NCBI GenBank assembly: GCA_003353825.1
Contig: PIVW01000041.1
Coordinates: 1 to 20,566, forward strand
Source: Chloroflexota bacterium
Lineage (GTDB): Bacteria; Chloroflexota; Anaerolineae; J102
DNA length: 20,566 bases
Direction: 5' to 3'
Positions within the stretch are counted from its first letter, which is position 1. Each line of letters opens with the position of its first letter. The translations under genes and the position numbers were made by a program. The notes beneath the pieces were generated by a model that worked only from the letters and a program-made list of their open reading frames with translations, was not told where the DNA came from and did not search any database. Positions 1 through 7,059 of the stretch are shown here, piece after piece.

Positions 1-2
1 AC

Positions 3-1433
3 AAAGGCAAATTACATGATGTTCCATATAGTTGCGCAACAGCAAGAGGAATAGAGATTTTATCTCGTCCACCAGATGCAGAAGGACAACGCCTTTCTGA
101 AGCGTGTATACCCGTCGATGAAACTGGCCGCAGGGTTCAGTTTGGCAACCGCAGGCACTACTGCGTGAATTCAGCCGAATACCACACCGCGGTCGAGCGC
201 ATTGTCGAAGCCATGGGTCAGCACTTTGGTCAGAATCCACATGTAATTGGCTGGCAACTGGACAACGAATTCAGTAGAATCTGCTATTGCGAGCGCTGCC
301 ATTCTAGCTTCCAGGCGTATCTGCAACAGCGCTTTGGGGCGCTCGACACACTTAACGAGCACAGGACAACGCCTCATTGGAGCCAGACTTATTGCGATTG
401 GACACAGATTCCCATGCCTATGGGGCGCCACAATCCTGGCCTGGTGATGGCGTTCAAGCAATTTGTCACCGACAGTTATTGTAGATTCCAGAGATTGCAG
501 ATCGATCATCTTCGACCGCATCTCGCTGAAGATGTGTGGATTACCCATAACTATATGAAATGGTTTGACCGCTACGACCACTATGAGATGTCCGAAGATC
601 TTGATATCGTCTCGTGGGATTGGTACCTGGGAACAGGGCATTTGGATTATACCGCATCCGGGGCCAGCCATGATCTAGTGCGGGGGTTCAAGCAGAAAAA
701 TTTTTGGCTGATGGAGACACAGCCGGGCAATGTCAACAGGTCGGGAATCAATAATGCCCTAAACCTGGGTGAAGCACGTTTGATGGCGTGGCACGCTATT
801 GCCCACGGCGCGGACGCGATCCTCTATTGGCAGTGGAGAGCGGCGCTGAATGGACAGAAGCAATACCATGGTTCCCTTCTGGATCAGTCCGGCCAAACCC
901 GCCCCTTTTATACCGAAGCGCAGTGGCTGGGCGGGGAGCTAGATCGGGTCGGCCCCTTGCTTGCGGGCTCGACTATCAAAGCCAAGGCAGCCATCTTAAA
1001 CGACTACAACAGTCGCTGGTCGATTCAGGCCAATCCTCATCACAAAGATTTTGATTATGTCGAGCACCTGACCAGCTATTATCGGCCCCTGGCGCGTCTG
1101 AACATCACCACCGATATCATCGCCCCTGGCGCCGATCTGACCCCCTATCACTTGGTGATCGCTCCGGCCTTGACCATGGTATCTCCCGATTGTGTTGACT
1201 CGATCGAGCGTTTCCTGAAGCGTGGCGGCTATCTAGTCCTTACCAATCGTACCGGTGTCAAAGATGAATTTGATGCCCTGCTACCCAACCGGCCGCCTGG
1301 CCCTTTGGCAGAGATCGCCGGTGTAGAAGTCGAAGAGTATTATGCGCTAGACAAACCCGTTCCGGTCAAGGCCAACTGGTTTACAGGTGTTGCCAGACAA
1401 TGGGCAGAGAGAGCGTCTGAACCTGGTTGGTAA
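3..1433 (+). CDS. GH42 beta-galactosidase, N-terminal and middle part (cut by left edge, frameshifted at 3' end)
   Basis: Glycoside hydrolase family 42 beta-galactosidase, which hydrolyses terminal beta-galactosides. The frame is open to the left edge, and the first internal ATG is at 165. Family features are clear: an R-R-H-Y-C segment just before 165, then a WQLDNEF motif whose Glu (residue 35 from the 165 ATG) is the expected acid/base. Next comes a C-Y-C-E-R-C cluster matching the family zinc site, and a METQPG motif whose Glu (residue 184, bases 714-716) is the expected nucleophile. The trimerisation domain follows. The family is about 650-690 residues, so roughly the first 100 are absent. 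The reading frame leaves homology after V-A-R-Q-W-A-E near 1409 and stops at 1433; the rest of the protein continues in another frame from about 1414. The first 100 bases do not read like GH42. Family certain; functionality doubtful. Confidence 0.9.
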   Translation, partial: KGKLHDVPYSCATARGIEILSRPPDAEGQRLSEACIPVDETGRRVQFGNRRHYCVNSAEYHTAVERIVEAMGQHFGQNPHVIGWQLDNEFSRICYCERCHSSFQAYLQQRFGALDTLNEHRTTPHWSQTYCDWTQIPMPMGRHNPGLVMAFKQFVTDSYCRFQRLQIDHLRPHLAEDVWITHNYMKWFDRYDHYEMSEDLDIVSWDWYLGTGHLDYTASGASHDLVRGFKQKNFWLMETQPGNVNRSGINNALNLGEARLMAWHAIAHGADAILYWQWRAALNGQKQYHGSLLDQSGQTRPFYTEAQWLGGELDRVGPLLAGSTIKAKAAILNDYNSRWSIQANPHHKDFDYVEHLTSYYRPLARLNITTDIIAPGADLTPYHLVIAPALTMVSPDCVDSIERFLKRGGYLVLTNRTGVKDEFDALLPNRPPGPLAEIAGVEVEEYYALDKPVPVKANWFTGVARQWAERASEPGW

Positions 1434-1812
1434 AAACGGGGTTGTCGTCGCCCGCTATGGTCAGGCCAACGGTTGGCTCGACGACCAGATTGCGATTACA
1501 GTGCATCCTAATGGCCGCGGTATGGTCTATTACGTGGGCACTTATCTCGACGACAAAGCATGTTTTGATATGCTTAAGCATATGTCGAGGACGGCCCTCG
1601 TGCGCCCGCCCTTTGAGGTGCCAGAGGGCATAGAAATCGGCCAGCGCACCCGGGAAGATCGGCAAGAGATCTACATCATCATCAATCACCTGTTGCAAGA
1701 ACAAAAGATATCGTTGCCATTTGTAGCCTACGACCACATCGCCCAAACGAGTGTAGAGGGAGAGATGCTACTCATTCCGTATGGCGTGGCGGTCTTGACC
1801 AAGGAAACTTAG
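1387..1812 (+). CDS. GH42 beta-galactosidase, C-terminal domain in shifted frame
   Basis: This is the missing end of the preceding GH42 gene. True homology begins near 1414 with R-L-N-L-V and continues through a V-V-A-R-Y-G segment, G-R-G-M-V-Y-Y-V-G-T, a P-E-G-I-E-I segment and a final L-L-I-P-Y-G-V-A-V-L. Together these are the usual beta-galactosidase C-terminal beta-sandwich. The GTG at 1387 is only the first possible start in this frame; no ribosome site precedes it and it lies inside the upstream reading frame. The shift falls in the run GCAGAGAGAG at 1404-1413. One extra base, or four extra bases (AGAG), would explain it, and removing four restores a W-A-E-R-L sequence like the family's W-A-E-W-L. 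Either the gene is a recent pseudogene or the base call is wrong. Independent expression of this piece is unlikely. Confidence 0.85.
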   Translation: MLPDNGQRERLNLVGKNGVVVARYGQANGWLDDQIAITVHPNGRGMVYYVGTYLDDKACFDMLKHMSRTALVRPPFEVPEGIEIGQRTREDRQEIYIIINHLLQEQKISLPFVAYDHIAQTSVEGEMLLIPYGVAVLTKET

Positions 1813-2027
1813 TGTTACGCAGCAGAGCTTTGATCTCGGCCACCCCTGCAAGCGACTCGTCCTCTGCAAAAACGGGATTAATCAATCCTGCGTACTCGCC
1901 TGGGATTGGCGCTTTGTGGCGCGGCATCAAAGCGATCATTGAGCTTGTGGAATCCTCGACAAGCTGAGCGCCACGTGCGGTAAGAGGCAGTGCAGTTACC
2001 GTCGTCGAGGTTTTGATAGATTTGACT
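1813..2027. other. Convergent intergenic spacer
   Basis: This 215-base spacer lies between the GH42 stop and the stop of the minus-strand gene. I see no terminator hairpin with a T tract. The minus strand is open from just after the neighbouring stop to about base 1760, but it has no start codon with a ribosome site and no recognisable family, so I do not call a gene. It could be a gene remnant. Confidence 0.4.
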
Positions 2028-2819
2028 TCAGTTCATCTCTGCGCCCTGAAGTATGCCTCTACACAGCACGAACATAGCAACCTGTGAGATGATGAACCAG
2101 ATCAGGATCAATGTGATGATGATAGACAGTATGTCGATCCAGCGCCCTGCATTTTCTTGAACATATAGCATCTGTTCAATAGCCGCTCCGGTTCGATTCT
2201 CGAAATTCTGAAGCCTCGCCCTGGTGTCACTCACACGCGTCTCTAGCCTGTTAAGAGGCTGGCTGACCTGATCGACAGCACCACTGACGATCTCTTCTTT
2301 CTGGTCTTGCAGCGCCTCATTGAGATCTTGCACCTGGACGACGATCTCTTCCATCCCGGTAAGCGCCTGTCCCAGTTCTTCGTCACCGGGCAGCTCTAAA
2401 TCGAGAAAAGGCATGGCATTAAAGGATTGCACAGCCCCCTGAATCGCGCCCAAAGTGTCATAGATCGAACGCACACCTTCTCGGGTTGCATCCAGTTTAG
2501 GTGTGATATCTTCGCCAACAAGCGCCGAGATCGCCTCTACAGCGACGTTGGCCTCGTTGACCTCGTCGCCGATCTCTTCTACCCGCTGCTCTGCCTGCAC
2601 GAATCCCGCCGATATGCCCTCAAGAGCGACGCCCGTTTCACTGGTAAGCTGTTCTACGCCCTGTAAAGTCTCGGTGATGGGGACTACAATATCAAGCACT
2701 TTCTCAGTAGCTGGCGTATTTACAGCCCATGTTCCGATGAGTGCGGTGGCGGCAAGCACTAGCATAACAATACTGATCACCATACCGGCATAAAGTAATA
2801 CTCGTTTGAAAGTACTCAA
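2028..2819 (-). CDS. Hypothetical membrane protein: helix, long coiled coil, helix
   Basis: I do not recognise a named family. The 263-residue protein has one membrane segment near residues 7-30 and a long, strongly charged heptad-like helical region at about 40-225. A short Pro/acidic break lies near 138-148, and a second membrane segment is at about 228-252. The two segments would anchor both ends of a coiled-coil rod, which should sit on one side of the membrane. There are no enzymatic motifs, and the layout resembles chemoreceptor-like or membrane-scaffold proteins only in architecture. The start is TTG at 2817-2819, supported by a perfect AAGGAGG five bases upstream (2825-2831). It stands alone, convergent with the GH42 gene and separated from the YqhA gene by a repeat-containing spacer. 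Confidence 0.8.
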   Translation of the reverse strand: MSTFKRVLLYAGMVISIVMLVLAATALIGTWAVNTPATEKVLDIVVPITETLQGVEQLTSETGVALEGISAGFVQAEQRVEEIGDEVNEANVAVEAISALVGEDITPKLDATREGVRSIYDTLGAIQGAVQSFNAMPFLDLELPGDEELGQALTGMEEIVVQVQDLNEALQDQKEEIVSGAVDQVSQPLNRLETRVSDTRARLQNFENRTGAAIEQMLYVQENAGRWIDILSIIITLILIWFIISQVAMFVLCRGILQGAEMN

Positions 2820-2832
2820 TTTGGCCTCCTTA

Positions 2833-3047
2833 GGCGCTAACGCAAAATGATCAACAACTTTTTGTCAATGTTTGTGGCAAGTGGCACGTTGCGAGTGGCA
2901 AGTTCAACCTTTGCAAATGCACTCGCGCCTGCGACCTTGTGGAAAAGTGATTATGTCAACTAAATGGTATTGTCACAACTAAAAACCCTGCTACTTGCCC
3001 CAGCGGGGCCTGATTTTCTTAGCGCAGTCTGGGAACAGTCGCCAGGT
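2833..3047 (+). repeat. Dispersed intergenic repeat, copy A
   Basis: About 215 bases that match the reverse complement of 13943-14100. The best block is 2996-3047, which differs at 4 of 52 positions from 13943-13994 by hand alignment. A second block, 2874-2890 (GTGGCAAGTGGCACGTT), is identical to 14042-14058. A start-proximal block near 2833-2870 also matches. This copy has roughly 50 extra bases (about 2939-2988) that are absent from the other. Both copies hold the hairpin GCCCC-AGC-GGGGC (here 2997-3009). There is no coding content. It looks like a genome-wide intergenic element or a non-autonomous element relic. Confidence 0.8.
2950..2978 (-). promoter_or_regulatory. Possible promoter for the 2028-2819 gene
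   Basis: On the minus strand TTGTGA (2973-2978) and CATAAT (2950-2955) are 17 bases apart, resembling a sigma-70 type -35/-10 pair. They lie about 130 bases upstream of the TTG start, inside the stretch by which repeat copy A is longer than copy B. Pattern match only. Confidence 0.25.
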
Positions 3048-3082
3048 GCTTACACTGAACTGAAACTCACATTGAAATGTGT

Positions 3083-3619
3083 TCAGCTCTTGTCCTCTTC
3101 ACCACTGGCGGCCAAGCTATCTTTTCGTTCATCAGATTTTGAAAGATGCGTAGACCATGTGCGCAGGCCAACGAACAGCGCCAATGATGCAATAGGTAGA
3201 GCGATTCCGGCGCCATACTCAAATAGAAGGCTGGGATCGCCGGTAAATGTAATACCCAGAAAATTGACCGCCAGCACAACGACGGTAACACCTATAAGAT
3301 TGGTCTCCAACTCCTCGGTACTGTCGATACGCAACCAGCCAGGGAACTGAATCTCCTCGATGAATAATTGATAGAGACCAACCGCCGTGATATACAGGAC
3401 CGTCCCGATCAAAAATGTATGTACATATTCGATGATTTCAATTTCAACAGGTACGTCTGTGTGATGTGCTTCTGCCAATCCAACAATGGCCAAAAAACTT
3501 TCGACAACCAACCGAATCAGATTAAAACCGCCAATGACAAAGAAGGCGGCGGCGGCGAGAGCCAGACCAATTACGGGGACGACAATGAGAAATCGGGTTC
3601 CAGTCAATAAACGTGGCAT
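3083..3619 (-). CDS. YqhA family (UPF0114) membrane protein
   Basis: A 178-residue inner-membrane protein of the YqhA/UPF0114 family, whose biochemical role is unknown. There are about four membrane segments: near residues 10-32, 68-90, 108-127 and 133-150. The family signature is the stretch F-L-I-G-T-V-L-Y-I-T-A-V-G-L-Y-Q-L-F-I-E, followed by P-G-W-L-R-I-D and T-E-E-L-E. The tail is charged and cytoplasm-like. The ATG at 3617-3619 has CAGGAG (3630-3635) ten bases upstream. It is the last gene of a minus-strand set, 37 bases after the DUF2252 gene, so it probably shares that transcript. Family assignment is good; function is not known. Confidence 0.85.
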   Translation of the reverse strand: MPRLLTGTRFLIVVPVIGLALAAAAFFVIGGFNLIRLVVESFLAIVGLAEAHHTDVPVEIEIIEYVHTFLIGTVLYITAVGLYQLFIEEIQFPGWLRIDSTEELETNLIGVTVVVLAVNFLGITFTGDPSLLFEYGAGIALPIASLALFVGLRTWSTHLSKSDERKDSLAASGEEDKS

Positions 3620-3656
3620 AATTCCAAAGCTCCTGAAAAGAGGGTGATTTTATGAT

Positions 3657-5093
3657 TTAGTCTTCTATCTCTACGGCAACTCGACCGGATGCCACGGCTT
3701 CGACCAGCAGTTGATGATCTCTTTCAGTCTGATCGGCATAAGCTATGGCAAAATCGGAGATCGCCTTGGAAAAGACATCGCTGCTGCCTAGATAGCCGGC
3801 TATTGCCGCTTCATTGCCCGTTCGAGCGTGGGCCCGCGCCAGGCATACACTACAGACACCAACATAAGCTTGTAGGCCGTCTTCATCCAACGCAGCAACA
3901 TCCACCGAACCCTTCATATCCTTCAATTGCCGCCAGTAATAGTCGGTATCAGTTACAAGGCTCGTATGCCAACCCAGGAAGAGATCGCTCGCCGCCTGCA
4001 TCAATCGCTGGCCAGTGACAACGCGTTCTGCCTGTTGCTTGTATGAGATAGAATAGGAACGTTTGGGCAAGTAAGCTTCCAGTGCAGAGGTTCTGGCCTC
4101 TTTTAGTTGCAAGATAAGAGCGTCCTCTTTGCTATCACCTCCTTCCAAAAGTAGGATCGAACAACGAGTACCCACACTCCCTACACCACCGACACGCAAG
4201 GCGCCATCGACAATGCGAAAGCGCTGCAAAAGAAATCGCCTTTCGTCGGGAAGACTCTCCAGATAGCCACGCCATGCGTGCTCGGCACTGTCTCTGGTAA
4301 ACAACAAGGCATCGTTCTGCTTCGGTTGCATCGGTGCCCCCTCTTGCCCCATCATCATTATCGGAATCGAATCCTCGTTGAAAGGAACCAAAAGAGGTGG
4401 CCTGCTAATAAATCGCCTGCGCCCACCAATCATCTCGGTAAGCTTGTCCAAAGTCTGTGCCTGAGTACGTTTACGCGCCCTCTCCAACATCCTTGCGGCG
4501 CCCAGTCTCCCTTTTGTAGAAGATCTTTCCTCAAAAACCGCTAACACATCCTCCGCATCTACATGGAAATACCAAACATCCATGGTGCTCATCTTCGAGA
4601 AACGGTAGATCGCTTTACGATAGGATGTAGCGACAGTGGCAGCGAGTCTTCTACACACTTTATTCTTGAAACCATTCTGCCGTCCGGCGACAACGGCGCT
4701 CGCGGCCAGGCGTTTTAAGTCCCATTCCCACGGCCCAGGATGGGCTTCATCAAAATCGTTGATATCAAAGACAAATTCTCGCTCAGGCGTGGCAAAAACA
4801 CCGAAATTGGATAGATGGGCGTCGCCACACAGAACCACGTTTTTGCCGGTTGAGGGTGTGTTGGCTAAATCCGCTGCCATTACAGCTGCCGAACCGCGTA
4901 AAAAAGCAAAGGGAGACTCCAGCATACGGCCATACTTGTAAGGCAGCAAATGTGACAAGCGGCCTACGTCCTGCGCCTGCAATAATGTGATAGGATTGGG
5001 TCGATCAGCTGCCGGCATCCACACACCATGCTTGCTGCGCGGAACTTGTTTGCGTAAGGCTTTACCTTGCTCTCGGAATTCAGATTTTGTCAT
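3657..5093 (-). CDS. DUF2252 family protein
   Basis: A 478-residue DUF2252 protein. The family is broadly related in fold to aminoglycoside-phosphotransferase/kinase-like proteins, but its substrate is unknown. Hallmarks are P-F-A-F-L-R-G (residues 61-67), G-D-A-H-L-S-N-F-G (90-98) and F-D-I-N-D-F-D-E (109-116), followed by P-W-E-W-D-L-K-R-L. The second and third resemble the catalytic-loop and metal-binding Asp motifs of the kinase fold; this comparison is an inference. I chose ATG 5091-5093 rather than the longest frame (from 5150) for two reasons. AAGGGGT sits just upstream, and the longer form would overlap the mscS end. It lies 22 bases after mscS and 37 before the YqhA gene. Length is normal for the family, and no key motif is missing. 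Confidence 0.9.
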   Translation of the reverse strand: MTKSEFREQGKALRKQVPRSKHGVWMPAADRPNPITLLQAQDVGRLSHLLPYKYGRMLESPFAFLRGSAAVMAADLANTPSTGKNVVLCGDAHLSNFGVFATPEREFVFDINDFDEAHPGPWEWDLKRLAASAVVAGRQNGFKNKVCRRLAATVATSYRKAIYRFSKMSTMDVWYFHVDAEDVLAVFEERSSTKGRLGAARMLERARKRTQAQTLDKLTEMIGGRRRFISRPPLLVPFNEDSIPIMMMGQEGAPMQPKQNDALLFTRDSAEHAWRGYLESLPDERRFLLQRFRIVDGALRVGGVGSVGTRCSILLLEGGDSKEDALILQLKEARTSALEAYLPKRSYSISYKQQAERVVTGQRLMQAASDLFLGWHTSLVTDTDYYWRQLKDMKGSVDVAALDEDGLQAYVGVCSVCLARAHARTGNEAAIAGYLGSSDVFSKAISDFAIAYADQTERDHQLLVEAVASGRVAVEIED

Positions 5094-5115
5094 ATTTGAC
5101 CCCTTGGATGTGACT

Positions 5116-5934
5116 TTAAGAGCCGTCGCCCGGCTGGATGATATGGACATCTTGCTGTGGATAGGGGATGGAGATGCCTTCTTGATCGAAGCGTACTTTC
5201 ACCTGTTCCGTAGTATCAAAATAAACGTCCCAATAATGTTCCAGTTTGGCAAACGGCCGAACTGCGAAATTGACGCTACTGTCAGCCAATGTCATGACAC
5301 GGATCGTCGGCGCCGGATCGTCAAGCACATGCTCATGGGATGTGATGATCTCGGTAAGGATTCGTTGGGCTTGCTGAACATCGTCATCGTAACCAATCCC
5401 AAAAACCATGTCCACGCGGCGTATCCCTTTTGTAGAGAAGTTCGTGATCTTGCCACTCGATACCTGCCCATTTGGTATAATCACGATACTGGCATCACCC
5501 GCGGCCAAGACCGTATTCACAATTTGAATATCCTCGACAACGCCTGTAGATCCATTGATCTCTACAAGATCGCCGATCCTGAAGGGGTGGAAGGTGAGGA
5601 TTAACACGCCACCTGCAAAATTCGCCAAGGCGCCCTGCAGCGCCAAGCCGATGGCAAGACCGAGCGCTGCAATGAGGGCAGCAAATGCGGTCGTCTGTAC
5701 CCCAAGTGCGCCCAAGGCAATGACAACGGCAAAAATCAGAACCGTGATATAGGTGAGGGTGGTCACCATGCGCGCCACCGCCTCGTCGGCGCCACGTTTA
5801 TCGAGGTTGTGGCGCACCACCCGTGATACATAACCGGCTAACCAGCGCCCCACGGCAAAAATAACTAACGCTGCGATTAACTTTAGCCCAAAATTGATAA
5901 GCGCTGATAGAATAGGATTTAGGTCATAGTCCAT
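5116..5934 (-). CDS. mscS: Small-conductance mechanosensitive channel, MscS family
   Basis: A 272-residue channel that opens under membrane tension to release solutes on osmotic downshock. Membrane helices lie near residues 10-32 and 57-79, with the pore-lining TM3 at about 83-115. TM3 contains the Gly/Ala-rich packing pattern A-L-G-L-A-I-G-L-A-L-Q-G-A-L-A-N. Then come the beta domain (F-R-I-G-D-L-V-E-I-N), a conserved I-P-N-G-Q segment and a typical C-terminus F-D-Q-E-G-I-S-I-P-Y-P-Q-Q-D-V-H-I. The length is close to E. coli MscS (286). The start ATG 5932-5934 has only a weak AGAAG-like ribosome site. It is the first gene of the minus-strand set with DUF2252 and YqhA, and a promoter-like pair lies about 55 bases upstream. 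Confidence 0.95.
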   Translation of the reverse strand: MDYDLNPILSALINFGLKLIAALVIFAVGRWLAGYVSRVVRHNLDKRGADEAVARMVTTLTYITVLIFAVVIALGALGVQTTAFAALIAALGLAIGLALQGALANFAGGVLILTFHPFRIGDLVEINGSTGVVEDIQIVNTVLAAGDASIVIIPNGQVSSGKITNFSTKGIRRVDMVFGIGYDDDVQQAQRILTEIITSHEHVLDDPAPTIRVMTLADSSVNFAVRPFAKLEHYWDVYFDTTEQVKVRFDQEGISIPYPQQDVHIIQPGDGS

Positions 5935-5988
5935 GGTAATCTTCTAAATCGATCATAGAATAGGTAATCAAGTCCATCATGAAGATAT

Positions 5989-6017
5989 ATTATACTATCA
6001 CGATAAGTATGTGACTA
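5989..6017 (-). promoter_or_regulatory. Candidate promoter of the mscS operon
   Basis: On the minus strand a perfect TATAAT (5989-5994) follows a weaker TAGTCA (6012-6017) with a 17-base spacer. It sits 55 bases upstream of the mscS ATG, in an AT-rich part of the 297-base divergent region 5935-6231. Pattern match only. Confidence 0.45.
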
Positions 6018-6140
6018 TAGTTTAACCGATTTCCTGATATCGTCACAATACGTACCAAGAGATCGTTCCCCGGCTGTGCTATTTCATTCCATTAACGGCG
6101 GCTATACTACTATTGCCACTAGACTTAATCCATCCAGTTT

Positions 6141-6169
6141 TTGCCAAGCTATGATAGACTAGTGCTAAT
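6141..6169 (+). promoter_or_regulatory. Candidate promoter of the kinase-glycosyltransferase-sensor run
   Basis: TTGCCA (6141-6146) and GCTAAT (6164-6169) are 17 bases apart, about 60 bases upstream of the PfkB start. A TATACT at about 6106 in the same region is another possible -10. The rest of the divergent region shows nothing else I can name. Confidence 0.3.
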
Positions 6170-6231
6170 CTCCGCGCGGTCTAATGGGGTTCTATCCCTT
6201 ACCATGATCCTCGCAGGCAAGGGCCATAAAC

Positions 6232-7053
6232 ATGATTGACTATCTATTAATCGGACACGTCAGCACTGATCTCACCCCTACAGGCCCGAAACCGGGTGGG
6301 GCGGTGACCTTTGCCAGTCGGGTGGCGCACGTGTTGGGTTACAAAACCGCAGTTCTGACCAGCGCCGCCCCAGATTATGATCTCAGCCAGGCATTTCCCC
6401 CAGAGGTCGAAGTAGTCTCGCTGCCATCAGAGGAAACTACGGTTTTCGAAAATGTCTATACAAGCGATGGGCACCGACAGCAGACGCTTCATAGTCAGGC
6501 CCAACCGTTGACCGCCGCTGATGTACCCGTCGCCTGGCGTGACGCGAAAATAATCCATCTGGCGCCCATCGACGAGGAAATCGAAGTCGATGTAGCCAAG
6601 ATCTTTCCCGACAGCGTTATCGGGGTTACGCCACAAGGGTGGCTACGGGGATGGGATGAGGAAGGTCACGTGTATCCCCAACGCGCACCCTTTACCAGAG
6701 ATATCCTGCCGCTGGTCTCCGCAGTCGTTGTCAGCGAAGAGGATTTAGTGAGCGGCGACCAGATTGAACGCGCCCGCGAATTTCTAGACTTGATCGTGGT
6801 AACAGATGGTAGCAAGGGGTGCGTTGTCTACTACGGGGATGAATCGCGCCATTTCTCACCTCCTGGCGTCGAAGCTATCGAAGCCACGGGTGCAGGGGAT
6901 ACATTCGCTACATCATTTTTCATCCATCTGCACCAAACTGGTGATCCTTGGCAAGCGGCTCGATCTGCCAATCTATTGGCCGCTCGCTCCGTCACCCAAT
7001 CCGATCCGGCTAGCAAGATGGACGAAATCAGCCGTGCGATCAAGGATATTTGA
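6232..7053 (+). CDS. PfkB-family carbohydrate kinase
   Basis: A 273-residue ribokinase/PfkB-fold kinase that should phosphorylate a sugar or nucleoside with ATP; the substrate is not readable from sequence. Visible marks are G-G-A-V-T-F-A near residues 22-28 (the PfkB N-terminal G-G pattern) and the C-terminal signature A-T-G-A-G-D-T-F-A, with the catalytic-base Asp at residue 223. A V-V-T-D-G-S-K-G-C segment precedes it, as in the family nucleotide site. At 273 residues it is a little shorter than the usual 300-330, with a compact lid. AAGGG lies eight bases before the ATG. Its stop is six bases ahead of the glycosyltransferase start, so the two are probably co-translated; a role in supplying or salvaging a sugar for that enzyme is only an inference. 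Confidence 0.9.
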   Translation: MIDYLLIGHVSTDLTPTGPKPGGAVTFASRVAHVLGYKTAVLTSAAPDYDLSQAFPPEVEVVSLPSEETTVFENVYTSDGHRQQTLHSQAQPLTAADVPVAWRDAKIIHLAPIDEEIEVDVAKIFPDSVIGVTPQGWLRGWDEEGHVYPQRAPFTRDILPLVSAVVVSEEDLVSGDQIERAREFLDLIVVTDGSKGCVVYYGDESRHFSPPGVEAIEATGAGDTFATSFFIHLHQTGDPWQAARSANLLAARSVTQSDPASKMDEISRAIKDI

Positions 7054-7059
7054 TAAACC

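Noticed and set aside
171..671. 166-codon minus-strand frame inside the GH42 gene
   Set aside because: It lies fully opposite clear GH42 motifs, has no ribosome site, and its translation shows no family; a shadow frame.
2997..3024. Intrinsic terminator formed by GCCCC-AGC-GGGGC in repeat copy A
   Set aside because: The stem is only five bases, the following T tract is interrupted and is not kept in copy B; it is better explained as part of the repeat.
5094..5150. Longer DUF2252 start at 5150
   Set aside because: The extra 19 residues overlap the mscS end, and the ATG at 5093 has a proper ribosome site.
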